64,000 nucleotides of DNA from assembly GCF_020085105.1 (NCBI RefSeq), contig NC_058065.1:1757310-1821309 (forward strand), given 5' to 3'. Source of the stretch: Siniperca chuatsi. Taxonomy: Eukaryota; Chordata; Actinopteri; Centrarchiformes; Sinipercidae. Of this stretch, positions 10,332-21,652 are shown piece after piece (within the stretch, counting starts at the first letter, position 1; each line of letters starts with the position of its first letter). Both the position numbers and the translations under genes were made by a program. Below the pieces are notes generated by a model. It was given only the letters and a program-made list of their open reading frames with translations. It did no database searches and was not told the origin of the DNA.

Positions 10332-13300
10332 GCCGTGTGTTAGCTCGGTGTTAATTTGGCTGTTTGTGTTTGTGCAGTTTGACAAAGACAACCTGAAGAT
10401 CCCCGGCATGCTGATCATCGACACACCGGGACACGAGTCCTTCAGGTAACGCAGACACCGCGACGACCGTCAGAACCATCACTCATCTTTTTAAATGAAT
10501 CGGCCGTAGTCGTCCTGTAAGTGCGTCCAGAGGTGGAGGAAGTACTCGGGTCCTGTACTGCAGTAAAAGTACTAACACACACTGTGAAAATACTCTGCTG
10601 CAGTAAAAGTCTGAGTGTAATCAGTGCAGCGTCCCTGTGGCTGCTGTGCTGTTATATATTCTATCATCAGGTTATTATTCCTCGTGCATTAATGTAAAGC
10701 AGGATGTTGCTGCTGCAGCTGGTGGAGCTGGAGCTCATGTTGAACCGGTTTGTATCGGACTGCAGCTGATGATGCTTTTCATTCTGGATCCATCTGCTGA
10801 TTCTTTTCTCCGTCGATCCAGCGATCGATCGGTTTGGAAAACTGGTGAAAACGGTGAGAAACGCCGTCACGACGACCCAGAGCCCAAAGCGACGCCTTCA
10901 CCGTGTCGTCGTGTCCAAAGCTCGACGTTATTAACAAACATTACAGTTGTAGAAAAGGTTTCAGTCGTAGTCGTCTGGACACTGTTTTGAGAAACAAGAC
11001 GTTTCGGCTCCCATCCGGAAGTCATTCTCAATTGTGAAAAAATTGGACGGGAACTAGAAATTTAAGGTAATGTGTTACATAAGCCCCGCCCTCAGGGAGG
11101 AGTCTACCTGAGTATCTGTTGATTAGCTAGTTTCACCTGAAACTGACCTAATGGTTTCCATGATGGCCCAGTAATCAGTAATCAGGCCTGTTGTTTTCTG
11201 GCTGCACCTCCCTCATCACTGTTAAGTGCCTGATTAGCATGTGATCGGCTTGACCACGGTGTTAACACACTGTGGTAAACTTTGGGCAGATTGAATCTCA
11301 GACCACCATTTCTGTTCAAAGAGGGGTTTTCTTTTTTCACAAAAATGGCTTCTTTGACGCCCCGTTCAAACCAACTCTTCTCTCTACTCAGAATCTTCAC
11401 CTCGCTGTCTTCAAATGTGCGGTTTGTAGCTTTTAGATGCAAACGCACGGCGCTTTTCCTCACTGCACTGAATGGAGTAGACAACATCGCTCTGTTTCTG
11501 TGTGGGCATCTTGTCCTTAGGGTGAACGAGTTTCTGTCTTAAAGTGTTGCCTTTACATTACAGTTCTTACAGTCATTCAGAGGAAAAGCAGCAGATCTGC
11601 ACGTCTGCGACGCTGCAGCCAGGAAGTGATTAACTAATTAATTATCTGTGTGTTCAGTAACCTGAGGAACAGGGGCAGCTCTCTGTGCGACATCGCCATC
11701 CTGGTGGTGGACATCATGCACGGCCTGGAGCCTCAGACGCTCGAGTCCATCAACCTGCTGAAGGAGAAGAAGTGTCCCTTCATCGTCGCCCTCAACAAGG
11801 TCTGTCACCTCTTCGTCATCAGGTGTGTCCTCTTCTTCTTCTTCTTCTTCTTGTATTCTGACGGTGTTGTTTTGTGGCGTCAGATCGACCGTCTGTACGA
11901 CTGGAAGAAGAGTCCCGAGACGGACGTCGTGGCCACGCTGAAGAAGCAGAAGAAGAACACAAAGGACGAGTTCGACGAGAGAGCCAAGGCCGTCATCGTG
12001 GAGTTTGCTCAGCAGGTGGCCGTCATTACATCATCACTCATCGTCAAAGACACCTGCTCACGCTACCTTACAGACGCCCGTCGGCTTCGGTTCGGCTCCA
12101 AACTGAACGAAAATCAAACGGCAGACGCTTGAAACTTGCTTACGTTTAGTTTTTCAGTCTAAAACTACTTTTAGGCAAAAAAAACAACACAGTAGAAATC
12201 AATACAACCCAATATTTTCCAAAGAAAATTACAATATTACAATAACCTATTAAAAGTTACAGTATTCCTGCCTCACTAATGCCAACATGCCATTCTGATC
12301 AAACACTCTGACATTTATTAAATTATTAATATAGAAACAGCCAGGTGTGTACGCGTTTAACTGAAATACAATTTAAAAACAATTATTTGTTTACATCAGT
12401 CCTCAACCAACAAAATAACTCACCTCAAGTCATATTAATGTTTTTGTCTCAATTTAAATAACTTCTGGATAAAGATTTATTTTTGCCTTTTTAAAATCTA
12501 CCAATTTTAGAGCCTTTAATTGAATCAACAGATGGTTTGTTGGTTCTTAAAAACACTTTTTATACTTCACAAAACTTATCAGCCCGTCCTTCCAACTAAA
12601 AGTGAACAATTTAACGTGTATAGATCCTTAGTTTTTCACCGACATAATCACTCCAAAAATCGTTCAATCTCAGCGTTATTTATCGTTTGTTTGTGAATTT
12701 GCCACATGATGAGAAGTTTCACTCCTTTTCCACAGTTAATATTGTGTGGAACATAAAGTGAACAATATCAGGTGTATAAAGAAGTTTAATTTAAGAAATC
12801 CTTCATTTTTCACCTCATTGCAATTTAACATTTTTGCTTTGACATAATTTATGTCATCCAGCACAAGTTATGTTATCAATCCCAAAAATTACATTTTAGA
12901 CAAATTTTCAGCATCGAATATAAATTTGTCATGTGATTACCAAAGATTATGAATTCAGTCGTTCTTAAATTGGCAGTTTGTTAAAATCAAACCAACTCTT
13001 ATGAAGGTTTTTTTTCCACAGTATCCGAAAGTGCTGAATATATTTATGTACAAAATAAACAATAATGGGCCCGAAACGCAGCCTTGAGGAACCCCACGTG
13101 TGACCTTCAATACGTTGTTTTTGTTCCTCAGGGTCTTAACGCCGCCTTGTTCTACGAGAATAAAGACCCCCGCACGTTTGTGTCGTTGGTTCCGACCTCG
13201 GCCCACAGCGGCGACGGGATGGGAAACCTCATCGCCCTATTGGTCGAGCTCACCCAGACCATGTTAGCCCGCCGGCTAGCACACTGCGACGAGCTGCGAG

Positions 13301-16300
13301 CTCAGGTCATGGAGGTAAGCGTCTGATTTTTGTCTGATTGTGACTCTGATGTTTTCCTCCACAGTCTCGATGAATATACCTGATGTGGTCTGTGTGTTCA
13401 GGTGAAAGCTCTGCCCGGTATGGGAACCACGATAGACGTCATCCTGATTAATGGTTGCCTGCGGGAGGGAGAGACCATCATCGTCGCAGGGGTGGAAGGA
13501 CCAATCGTAACGCAGATCAGAGGGTTGCTGCTGCCCCCCCCTCTAAAGGAGCTCAGAGTCAAGGTAAACGGTTTATTTCAAAATAAAAGCAGCAATTTCC
13601 CACAAAACTCCCCTCGTGACCCCTGGTGACATCTGGCCAAAAGTATGTGGACACCTGAACGTTGCAGTCATACTGTATCATGTGATTCTGACAGTTTCCA
13701 CTCTTCTGGTTTCGGGCTTTCCACCAGGTTTAGGAACCTGGCTGCTGAGACGTAACATAACATAACATTGTCTGATTGGGCTTTGCAGGTCGAAACGCTG
13801 CATCATTACATTTTTGGAGCTTTTGATGCAGATTTTGATCCAGATAACAACATATGAAACGTTTTCTGTCATTAAAACAACAACTTTAGACAATTAGTAC
13901 GTTTCACATTTAGTTATGTGTTTTGTGATCTACTCTTTCACCCTGAGAGATGTATTGATGAGCTGCCTGCTGTGTGGATTGATTGATTGATTGATTGATG
14001 TGTGTAGAGCCAGTACGAGAAGCACAAGGAGGTGTCGACGTCTCAGGGTGTGAAGATTCTGGGTAAAGACCTGGAGAAGGCGCTGGCGGGGCTCCCCCTG
14101 CTGGTGGCTCACAAGGACGACGAGATCCCTGTGCTGAGGGTAACACACACACTTTTACTTAACTCCAGTTGGTAACGTTGGCTCACAAACTGTTAAAGCA
14201 GACTGTACTGGCTGTGTGAGAATCCCAGTTGACTGACTGGTGCTGGTTTTCAGGATGAGCTGGTGCGGGAGCTCAAACAGACTCTGAGCTCCATCAAACT
14301 GGAGGAGAAAGGAGTTTACGTCCAGGCGTCCACGCTGGGATCGCTGGAGGCTCTGCTCGAGTTCCTCCGAACCTCTAAAGTCCCCGTGAGTACCGGTCTG
14401 TCTACCCGTCTGTCTGTTTCCAGTAGCTGTAAACTGAATGATATTAAAGCTACTGTATATGTGACACACTTCCGTCTAGCTAATGTTTGTTCCAGGACAT
14501 TTGTTCTGAAAAGCAACAGGAAGCAGGAGCTGAAAACCACAGAGGAGCTGACCTTTGACCTCTGTCTCTGTGTTCCTGCAGTACGCTGGCATTAACATCG
14601 GTCCAGTTCATAAGAAGGACGTAATGAGGGCGTCGACGATGCTGGAGCACGACGTACAGTGTGTCACTCTCTCATACTCTGTTTCTACTGTCATTTCCTG
14701 TTTCTGTCTATGTTAGAAAATGAGTCATCATATATATATATATTTTTTAAATATACTCGTTTTATATATATATTAATAGTAAATGCAAAGTCTTTTTAAA
14801 GATTTATTTTGGCTTGTTTTAGTTTTTGCTTTTATTTGATTCTGCAACGATACCTGAAGGAGCTTCATGGACAGTTAGACACACAGTAAAAAGCTAAATG
14901 GACAGTAACACCTGAAGTTTAAATCAAACACCTGACAATCAGGACTTGAAAAGGAACAAAAACAAGCTCTGCACAGTTATTTAGATCTTTGAAAGTTTTG
15001 ATATTTAGCAGTTTTTCTTCCGGTGTTTGGTCTAATCCGGCAGATTACGACTAGCACACCTTCATTTAGACAGATTTGTTCTTGATGTGTCTTAAACCGT
15101 CTGTAGTTATTATACTGAGGATTATAACGTAGCTTATCATGACAGTTCTGTGCATCCATATCTTTGAGCCAATGATAAACTTAATAAATATAATTATTGA
15201 TCCTGGGATTTAAACTCGCCTCGGGGCTGGTTGATGGTGATGATGTTGAAATGTGCGGGCAGGTACGCAGTGATCTTGGCGTTTGACGTGAAGGTGGAGA
15301 GGGAGAGTCAGGAGATGGCCGACAGCCTGGGAGTTCGGATCTTCTCTGCTGAAATCATCTACCATCTGTTCGACGCTTTCACCAAGTATAGAGAGGACTA
15401 CAAGAAGGCCAAACAGGACGAGTTCAAGTAGGGAAACGCACACTCGAACACGATGAATCTGACGATGTTGTTGTTGTTGTTTATTATTTGAGTCGGACGT
15501 GCAGCCCTCTCGCTCTCTGACAGTGTTTGTTTATCTGTGTGTTGTCAGGCACATAGCTGTGTTTCCGGTGAAGCTGCGAGTTCTTCCTCAGTTCATCTTC
15601 AACTCCAGAGATCCCATCGTGATGGGAGTTTCCATCGAGGCCGGAGTCCTGCGACAGGGCACGCCGCTGTGCGTCCCCAGCAAAGGGGTGAGACTCATTC
15701 GGAAAGACTGCGTGTGTTTTTTGTAAATTGTGTAAGTTGGTAACTATCGGTTTTATTTACATGTTTATTCATATATGTTTCAGTTTGTGGACATCGGCGT
15801 GGTCACCAGCATCGAGATGAATCATAAGTCTGTCGACAGCGCCAAGAAAGGCCAGGAGATCTGCATCAAGATCGAGCCCATTCCCGGAGAGTCACCCAAG
15901 ATGTACGGCCGCCATTTTGAAGCCACCGACATGATGGTCAGCAAGGTGAGGACACGCCCACTGAGGAGCGAGGGGTTCTTCGCAACCGTTCTTCGGAATT
16001 TGCAGTTTGTTTTTGTTGACAAAACGTCGCTTCTTCCGCCGCCACAGTAACGAGAAAAGATACGCACGCGATTTCACAGTCAGCTAAGCTGTCAAGGTAG
16101 CACCTCGTCAACAGGGCAGGACACAGAAATGAATTGAGGGAAGAAAGGAAGAATGGAAGGGAAAGATGAAGAAATAAAGAAAAGAAAAGTAGGTAAGAAG
16201 GAAAGAATTGAGGGAAAGAAAGACGAGAAGGGTAGGAATGTTTTCATATCTGTCAGAAATCGAGCTAAGTTGTATTTTTAGCTCGGTTTAGTGATGACGA

Positions 16301-17790
16301 ACTCCACAAACGTAGTTTATTTTTAATGGTATTTCAGCTACTTTTTAGATGACTTAAACTTTCATATCAGTCTGGTTTTACTGTTGAAAAATATTTTTTA
16401 TTTTAGTTAACAAATTGTAAATTCTCAAATAGTGGCCCAGGCCTTCATTAGAGGCGGGCTTTTATTTGTAGACTAATTCCATCAGTACAACAACAGAGTT
16501 TAACACTGATACCGTTTTTATTCACTAATCATTTCCAGTCGTTTCTGCGTTGCCATTTTTTTCACTGTTTGTCAGTGAAACTCAACACTTCCTGCACAGA
16601 TATTTTCACATTAAAAGCCTTCCGATGTCGCACAGAATCTACACAGGGACTCCCTTAAATCAAGGGTAAATAAAGCTTAAGGCCGTGTTCAGACAGACTT
16701 TAGCCCTGCGTTTAAAAACACGTGTCACATTTTCATCAGATATTCCTGGTAGATGACTTTCTAACATGAACGCAGTATTTCAACTGTTTACCTTTTTAAA
16801 ATCATCGCAAATAAAAAATAAAATGATTGTCCGGATGTTGTACTTACGTTAGTGTTTTGCCTCTGCAAATGTTTTTTTATCGTACTTTATTGGATGCTTT
16901 ATTTTGGTAGCTATTAACCACTTAGGGTCACAAATTCTTTGATAGTTTGGATGCATTTCAGACGTATGACTTTGTATCCGTGAAGCATCTCGCACTGGTT
17001 TAGCTGCTCCTGAACGAACAGCCAGACTTTGAACACGTCAGAGTTTTCTGTCTGAACAATCCCAACGACGTTAGATGTCTGCACAACTTCGGACACGCTA
17101 ATTGTGCTACATGCCACGTGTCTAATACATAAACTCACCAGCAACGATGTGCAGAACACCACTGCTTTATTTCACATCCGCCAACATGTCAAACCCATAA
17201 GGAAATTAAACCAGAAAGCCCAATCATGCCTCTGTCTTCTCACATATAAATGATTGATGACCACTTTAACCTTTTCTGATAAGTACGAGATAGTTTTCAC
17301 TTAATTATGAGATCCAGATGTCGTAATCTTGCAGTGCTCTTCCGTTGTTTTCAGTCTGGACGCTCACTACTTCCTCTTCCTCTCCTGATGGGCTTTTGTT
17401 GTAAAACATCTGCAGGAAATGTGGAGTTTCACCGACCGCAGAGGTCAAAACAATGGCAAAGTAGAAGCGACTGGAATAGTTCAGTGAATGAAAACAGTAT
17501 TTCTGTTCGAGGAAGTGAACAAAGAGCAGAAGTCAGTTGTTGAACTGATGGAATTAGTGCTTCCTGAATTTATCAAGTGAGACATTATAGTACAGATATT
17601 TCATTATGGGCTTTTATTTGAGAATTTATGGTACTAAGGTTTGCATTCACAGTGATGACGTCTGTGTGTTTGTGCGTTTCAGATCACGCGGGCGTCCATC
17701 GACGCTCTGAAGAACTGGTTCAGAGACGAGATGCAGAAGACTGATTGGCAGCTGATCATGGAGCTGAAGAAGACCTTCGAGATCATCTGA
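2878..17790 (+). CDS. eif5b: eif5b, eukaryotic translation initiation factor 5B (26 coding exons)
   Basis: Cytosolic GTPase (bacterial IF2 homologue) that joins the 60S subunit to the 40S initiation complex and works with eIF1A. The start ATG at 2878 begins MGKKQKK as in the human protein, and the end [12 protein letters not shown] matches the vertebrate C-terminus that binds eIF1A. The product is about 1,200 residues, close to human length. Twenty-six exons were placed by homology and GT..AG signals; all phases agree except within exon 5, where one extra base (or a short unrecognised intron) breaks the frame. Layout: a long charged Lys/Glu N-terminal region (exons 1-12), the G domain (exons 13-18), then domains II-IV (exons 19-26). 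Tandem with lipt1 and convergent with bco1l. An AATAAA at 18413-18418 probably ends the transcript. Confidence 0.97.
2913..4620 (+). other. eif5b intron 1: microsatellites, no exon seen
   Basis: Contains GCTAGC/TTAGC-rich sequence around 3000-3430, an (AT)n run at 3943-3992, a (GA)n run at about 4463-4483 and a (GATT)n tract at 4564-4595 followed by TTG repeats. The last ends about 12 bases before the exon 2 acceptor. A 75-codon frame at 4175-4402 has no recognisable content. Confidence 0.6.
3943..3992. repeat. (AT)n microsatellite
   Basis: About 25 uninterrupted AT/TA dinucleotides in eif5b intron 1. Confidence 0.95.
8917..9356 (+). repeat. eif5b intron 11 minisatellite, 12 units
   Basis: Twelve tandem copies of a 35-39 base unit built on AGTACTCGAGGTAAACTGTC and AGCAGTAGTTTCAG. 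Long units carry GAAAGA between copies and short ones do not. The array ends 28 bases before exon 12 (9384). Each unit contains GTTTCAG (3' splice-site-like) and GAGGTAAAC (5' splice-site-like) in the gene's sense. All reading frames through it are repeat artefacts. Confidence 0.95.
9970..10013 (+). other. 16-bp perfect hairpin in eif5b intron 13
   Basis: Arms 9970-9985 and 9998-10013 (CAGTTAACTGGCTGTT and its exact complement) are separated by 12 bases. Each arm also contains the palindrome CAGTTAACTG. It is surrounded by diverged repeats of TTACTGACTG and TTAACTGGCTG. Confidence 0.8.
10101..10330 (+). repeat. (TG)n and (CA)n tracts flanking eif5b exon 14
   Basis: TG-rich tract 10101-10158 runs up to the exon 14 acceptor at 10160-10161. 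A (CA)n tract at about 10287-10329 starts some 15 bases after the exon 14 donor. The two tracts are complementary on the same strand, so the transcript could pair them and loop out exon 14. Confidence 0.9.
10446..11657 (+). other. eif5b intron 15: repeat-derived sequence
   Basis: 10531-10800 resembles a widespread fish repeat with GGTGGAGGAAGTACTC and CAGTAAAAGT motifs. 10948-11225 is a half-copy of the inverted-repeat element that is complete at 27573-27882. 11284-11545 has open frames on both strands (86 and 101 codons) without recognisable domains. No exon seen. Confidence 0.6.
10948..11225. mobile_element. truncated copy of the 22-bp-TIR element
   Basis: Near-identical to 27575-27855 (TGTAGAAAAGGTTTCAGTCG, then CGTTTCGGCTCCCATCCGGA, GCCCCGCCCTCAGGGAGGAG, GATGGCCCAGTAATCAGTAA). 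The sequence diverges after ATCACTGTTAA, so the right terminal repeat is lost or replaced. Confidence 0.85.
12016..13131 (+). other. eif5b intron 17: AT-rich, LINE remnant at its end
   Basis: AT-rich throughout. Nothing recognised from 12140 to 12950. The retrotransposon fragment listed separately occupies the 3' end next to exon 18. Confidence 0.6.
12955..13128 (-). mobile_element. LINE reverse-transcriptase fragment
   Basis: On the minus strand this translates to [20 protein letters not shown], the palm motif (usual form [18 protein letters not shown]) of non-LTR retrotransposon reverse transcriptase. The fragment is short and has no conserved continuation, so it is a dead remnant. It ends within about 20 bases of the eif5b exon 18 acceptor at 13130-13131. 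The AT-rich 12100-12950 before it has no other recognisable retrotransposon domain. Confidence 0.75.
13630..13780. repeat. interspersed repeat with GGCCAAAAGTATGTGGACAC
   Basis: This sequence in eif5b intron 19 begins with a motif that I recall from a widespread fish MITE family (GGCCAAAAGTATGTGGACACCT). A related form occurs at 52763-52800 (GGCCAGAAGTATGTGGACGC). Family name not assigned. Confidence 0.55.
14659..15262 (+). other. eif5b intron 22: no features beyond AT-rich stretches
   Basis: Contains TA-rich runs near 14720-14790 and otherwise unremarkable sequence. A 60-codon minus-strand frame at 14977-15159 shows no recognisable domain. Confidence 0.5.
15946..17682 (+). other. eif5b intron 25: last and longest 3' intron
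   Basis: Holds a purine-rich GGAA/GAAAG stretch at 16135-16230. A sequence near 16435-16470 resembles a fish interspersed repeat (GAGGCGGGCTTTTATTTG). No coding exon seen; the reading frame of exon 25 joins exon 26 directly. Confidence 0.55.
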
Positions 17791-18420
17791 AGGACCTGAA
17801 ACACAAACACACACACAGATAAACACACACTTCCTCCCTCAGATGACGAGACGACGACGGAAGGACAAAAAAAAAAACCCCAACAAAACAACCGAAAAAA
17901 GACGTGAAAGTGTTTTTCTGCGAGAAACGAACAGTTTTTTCCACTGTTGTAAACAGTGATAGTTTAGACCACAAACTCACAGTACTCCAACGTGCCTGTT
18001 CTTCAGCATCAACGTTGTTATTATTATTTTTTCTTCTTCTCTGCTCTGATTTGTGGCTGCTGCTCCGTGTCCCAGGCTCCGCCCCCCCTCCTCCCCAGAC
18101 TGAGGCTTAACGAGGCCGACGGGTCCGCGGAGCCAGTTATTCAGCCAAACCAAGTGCATTGTGGGATCGTATTGAGCAGCACCGGGGCTGGAGGAGGAGG
18201 AAAAAATGTGTTTTTCTGGGTCTTTCTTTTCAAAAAACACCCGAATCATTGAAGCAGCAGCAGATGGTGTCGACTTTAAAGAGCTGACTCGGCGTTGACT
18301 GCTTTGCTGTGCGGTTTGTCGGCCATGTTGGAGGGTAAAGTGTGTGTGTAGGGGTGACGGAGGATGTCACCTCTGGAAGATTTTAAGCTGTTTTTGCTGC
18401 AACTGCTGATGTAATAAATT
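17791..18420 (+). other. eif5b 3' UTR with poly(A) signal
   Basis: Follows the TGA at 17788-17790. It contains ACACAC and poly-A/T runs and ends near AATAAA at 18413-18418. UTR extent is inferred from that hexamer only. Confidence 0.6.
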
Positions 18421-18509
18421 CCCATGATTCTGATGAAACCTGCAGATTGAGAGTTTTCAGTTCACATCTGCAGAAGAATAACAAAGTATTAAGATTTGAA
18501 TCGGCCTTT

Positions 18510-19071
18510 TATGGAAGTCTGCGGCTGTCGATATTACAAACAAAATTTAAATTTAAATACTTTTATTTCATTTTATCAGACATCACAAGAATGGTCCTTT
18601 TGTTTTATATTTCTCACTTTATGCTTAAAACAGGACGTGCGCAACCTAAACTTTGAAATACAAACCGGACTTTTGCATCTGAATTTTAATTATGTCCTTT
18701 TTTTTTTTTTTACAAATTTCCTTTTTTACGGTCATTTTCACAATAGTTGTCTTTGACAGATTTCACAAAATAAGCCTGAGAGAATCTTTTAATTTCTTTA
18801 GAAACAAGCTACAATCTAAATCATGATATAGCGAAAGTCCAGTTTAAATGTCCGGTTAAATTTTTTACTTTAGGTCGCACTTTGTCGATTTTATAAATGA
18901 AAAGTCTGTCATTAGGGCAGCATTGTGCTTAAGAGTACACTAAAAAAATGATTCCTCAATTTTGCATTTCTAAACGTTAAAATAAAAATGTTGTCGCACA
19001 TCATACACACAAATTGAAAATTAGATTTAAATTTGATTCATTTTAATATCGGCAGCCGCAGTCTTCCATAA
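18510..19071. mobile_element. MITE-like element with about 47-bp inverted ends
   Basis: The left end TTATGGAAGTCTGCGGCTG matches the reverse complement of the right end (TTATGGAAGACTGCGGCTG). Similarity continues inward through TCGATATTA and AAATTTAAAT for about 47 bases. The interior is AT-rich and non-coding. The structure fits a non-autonomous DNA transposon inserted just after eif5b. Confidence 0.75.
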
Positions 19072-21652
19072 TAAATACTGGAAATACTGGAGACAAAAGG
19101 AAACCTGAGTCTCACAAACCTGAAACACTACTTTACTTTGCAAAGTACAAACACTTATTGCCAAAAAGTAAAAATGTTACTGTCTGCAGCTGCAGCCGTG
19201 TTTCCCCACATGCAGAACCTCATACAGTATAAACAGAACCTTAAACGTAAAATCGTCTACCGCGGTAGCTATCGCTTGTATACGTCCGGTTGTATTAGAC
19301 TGTTGTGGGCAATTTTACAAAATGCTATTTAATTTGCTGAAAAAAACAGATTCTTGTGGTTATTTTATCCATCAACAGTGTCTCAGTTGATTTATGGGAA
19401 AAATTATATTGTGATATAATACTACATATACCGTGATAGAGGATTTTATCCGTAGTGCCGACCCCTAACGGACACGGGAAGTATTGAGGTTTTAAGACTT
19501 TTGGTTTGATGTCAGGACTGTGTGGTTTTCTTTTGGTTGCTCATTTTGACCTTTTAGTTTACTTAAAAACACTGAAATTTGAAGGAGGTGTAACTTTGGC
19601 ACCAGATAGCATTCGAGAACTGAACTTTAACGTGTGAATGTACCTTTTCTTTTTTTGCTCTCCATGTTTAATTCATGAACTACAAAACCCTGCAAACGTT
19701 AGATTCCTGCTGATCATTTTCCAAATTATCATCAATTTTAATTTGCCTAGATTTTCATCTTTTGCAGAAAGCCGTTGATTTCAGCTCATTTCTATAAAAA
19801 TCAACTTATAGGAGCTTAAAACATTTAATTCAAGCATTTAATCTGCTTTGTTTTTATGCGGTTGTCATGGTGATGCAGTTGAGAGCAGGGATTGGTTTGA
19901 AAACTCCCTGATGGTGCGTTTAAGGACCCTCTGACACCTGAGGTTTCACTCGACTGCTGTAAAACACTGACAAACTCTGTTGTGCGTCGTCGGGAAAAAT
20001 AAGGACGAAATAGGTCCGGAAACCTCAGCGAACAGGAACGCCCAACTGGCGTTAACATCGAAACCCACCAGCGAGGCGTTTTTAAAGGTACGGTGCGTCA
20101 TCAGCTCTGAAAAATACGATTTTTACCCACTAGTCCTGATGTTGAATATTTGTAATGAAAACTGAGCAGGCCTGATGTGATGCTTTAATGTGTTCAGCTC
20201 TCTGTGTAACGTACTTCCTGTACACTTTGAACTCCAGTCATCTCTACAGAAGATTATCACAGCAGCTCATTTCAGGCTTTTTTAGAAAGTCGTCCATCTG
20301 TGTAATAAAAGTTTTTAAAAGTTGTGAAATCTGTTATCCGGAAATAATTTTTGCTTCAGATTTGCCTCATTCTCATCTGAAGGTATTTAGCTCAAATGTG
20401 AAAAGCAGCTACGCTCATTAATTTTGTAACTGAGGCCTAAATATTAAAGTCAAAGCCTTTCTGGAGCTCAGCACCCCTGCATGCCTTGTCTAAAAAGCAT
20501 CAGAAAGTTTAAATGAAAAAAGTTTGATTTGATTGATTCTGTCAAACAATCTACACGTAACAAAACAACAAACAAACAAAAAAGACAGATTCAATGTGGG
20601 ACATTTTTACTGTTTATGTAGGATTGTTGTACTCGTCACAAGTAAAATGATTGCAGAAGAAGTCGAGTTCGATCAAAGCAGCACATTGCCTTACAGAGCT
20701 TGCAGCAGAGTTTTAGTTTCCCATGACAATTTAGTTTTTCTACTCAACAGGAACATAACAGAATGTAAAGTTAGTCTAAAACTGTAAATAATGGTACAAG
20801 CCTTTAAAGACCCAGACAAAAAGCTATATGTTTAATGTAAAACTCTACATGAAAAGTGTTGTACGAACACAACCACATGAGGCTGTTTGTTTAATTTAAT
20901 TTGATGAGTATCTGCAGCCTGAATATCATTCACTCAGGATGATGCGGAAGCAATAATTGTTCCTCGACAACCTGCAGGCTTAAAATTTAACAGTGAAGGA
21001 CGGCGGCCGGAGGAGCTGTGGAAGCGGCACGATTATTGTTTGCTGATTATGTTTGACATATCAGCAAATTCATTCCAATATCAATCTTAAGAGATCTGGA
21101 AAGAAGCTGCTGAGCAAAATGTTTAACTACACTGATGTTGGTGTGGAACAAAAAGGCGAAGGATTCTTCAGAAAACATGTTTGAGAAGAATCTTCCTTGT
21201 CTCTTAATGTGCGTAAAAACATGTTAACACTTGGCTTAGGTGGCGTATTGATAAAGAAAAGATGTCTTGCTAAAAAACAAAAATGTTATCTAAAAAAATC
21301 TGCTGCCACTTACTGCAGAATCTGTCCTGAGGACGGCGCTATAGAGCAGGTGATGGAGCCATTAAAATCTAAAGGGTTCATCCTCTGGGGGTCACGAAGG
21401 GGGTCAGGAAGTTTAATGGAAATCTGGCTGTAAGTTAATGAATCAGTCTTGTAAAATGTGTATAAAAGAAATAAAAATGTAAAAAGAGGAACTAAAGAAA
21501 GCGACTCAAGTGCCTTCTCATGTTTTGGGTTCATATTCTCTTTTTGCGTCCTAAAGTTAAAAACTGTAAAGAGGTAGACTCCATTACAGAAGCAGAATAT
21601 TACAGAATTTACGTAAAGGAATAAATAATTAATCCGGCCGGTATGTTGGCCG
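19072..21652. other. eif5b-bco1l convergent spacer
   Basis: No gene recognised. AT-rich with several 60-85 codon frames that show no domain. It must contain the bco1l 3' UTR at its right end, but no clear minus-strand AATAAA was found within 200 bases of the bco1l stop. Confidence 0.45.

Larger units (their letters stand above)
9767..13314 (+). other. eif5b: eif5b exons 13-18: GTP-binding domain
   Basis: Exons: 9767-9874, 10162-10272, 10378-10445, 11658-11799, 11884-12015, 13132-13314. All five GTPase motifs are intact: G1 GHVDTGKT (exon 13), the switch-1 threonine in [10 protein letters not shown] (exon 14), G3 DTPGHESF (exon 15), G4 NKID formed across the exon 16/17 junction, and G5 TSAHSGDG (exon 18). 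Exon 17 has the conserved RLYDWKKSP block. All junctions keep phase, so an active GTPase is expected. Confidence 0.95.
13402..17790 (+). other. eif5b: eif5b exons 19-26: domains II-IV
   Basis: Exons: 13402-13563, 14008-14139, 14254-14385, 14582-14658, 15263-15427, 15549-15687, 15784-15945, 17683-17790. Recognised blocks in order: [17 protein letters not shown] and [14 protein letters not shown] (domain II), [67 protein letters not shown] (domain III), then [19 protein letters not shown] and [19 protein letters not shown] (domain IV) and the C-terminal helix. Exon 22 ends at 14658 before GTGTGT, and exon 23 restores the split Gln codon. Confidence 0.95.

Noticed and set aside
11182..11545. Overlapping 101- and 86-codon frames as a small gene
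   Set aside because: No recognisable domain on either strand and located in an intron next to repeat sequence.
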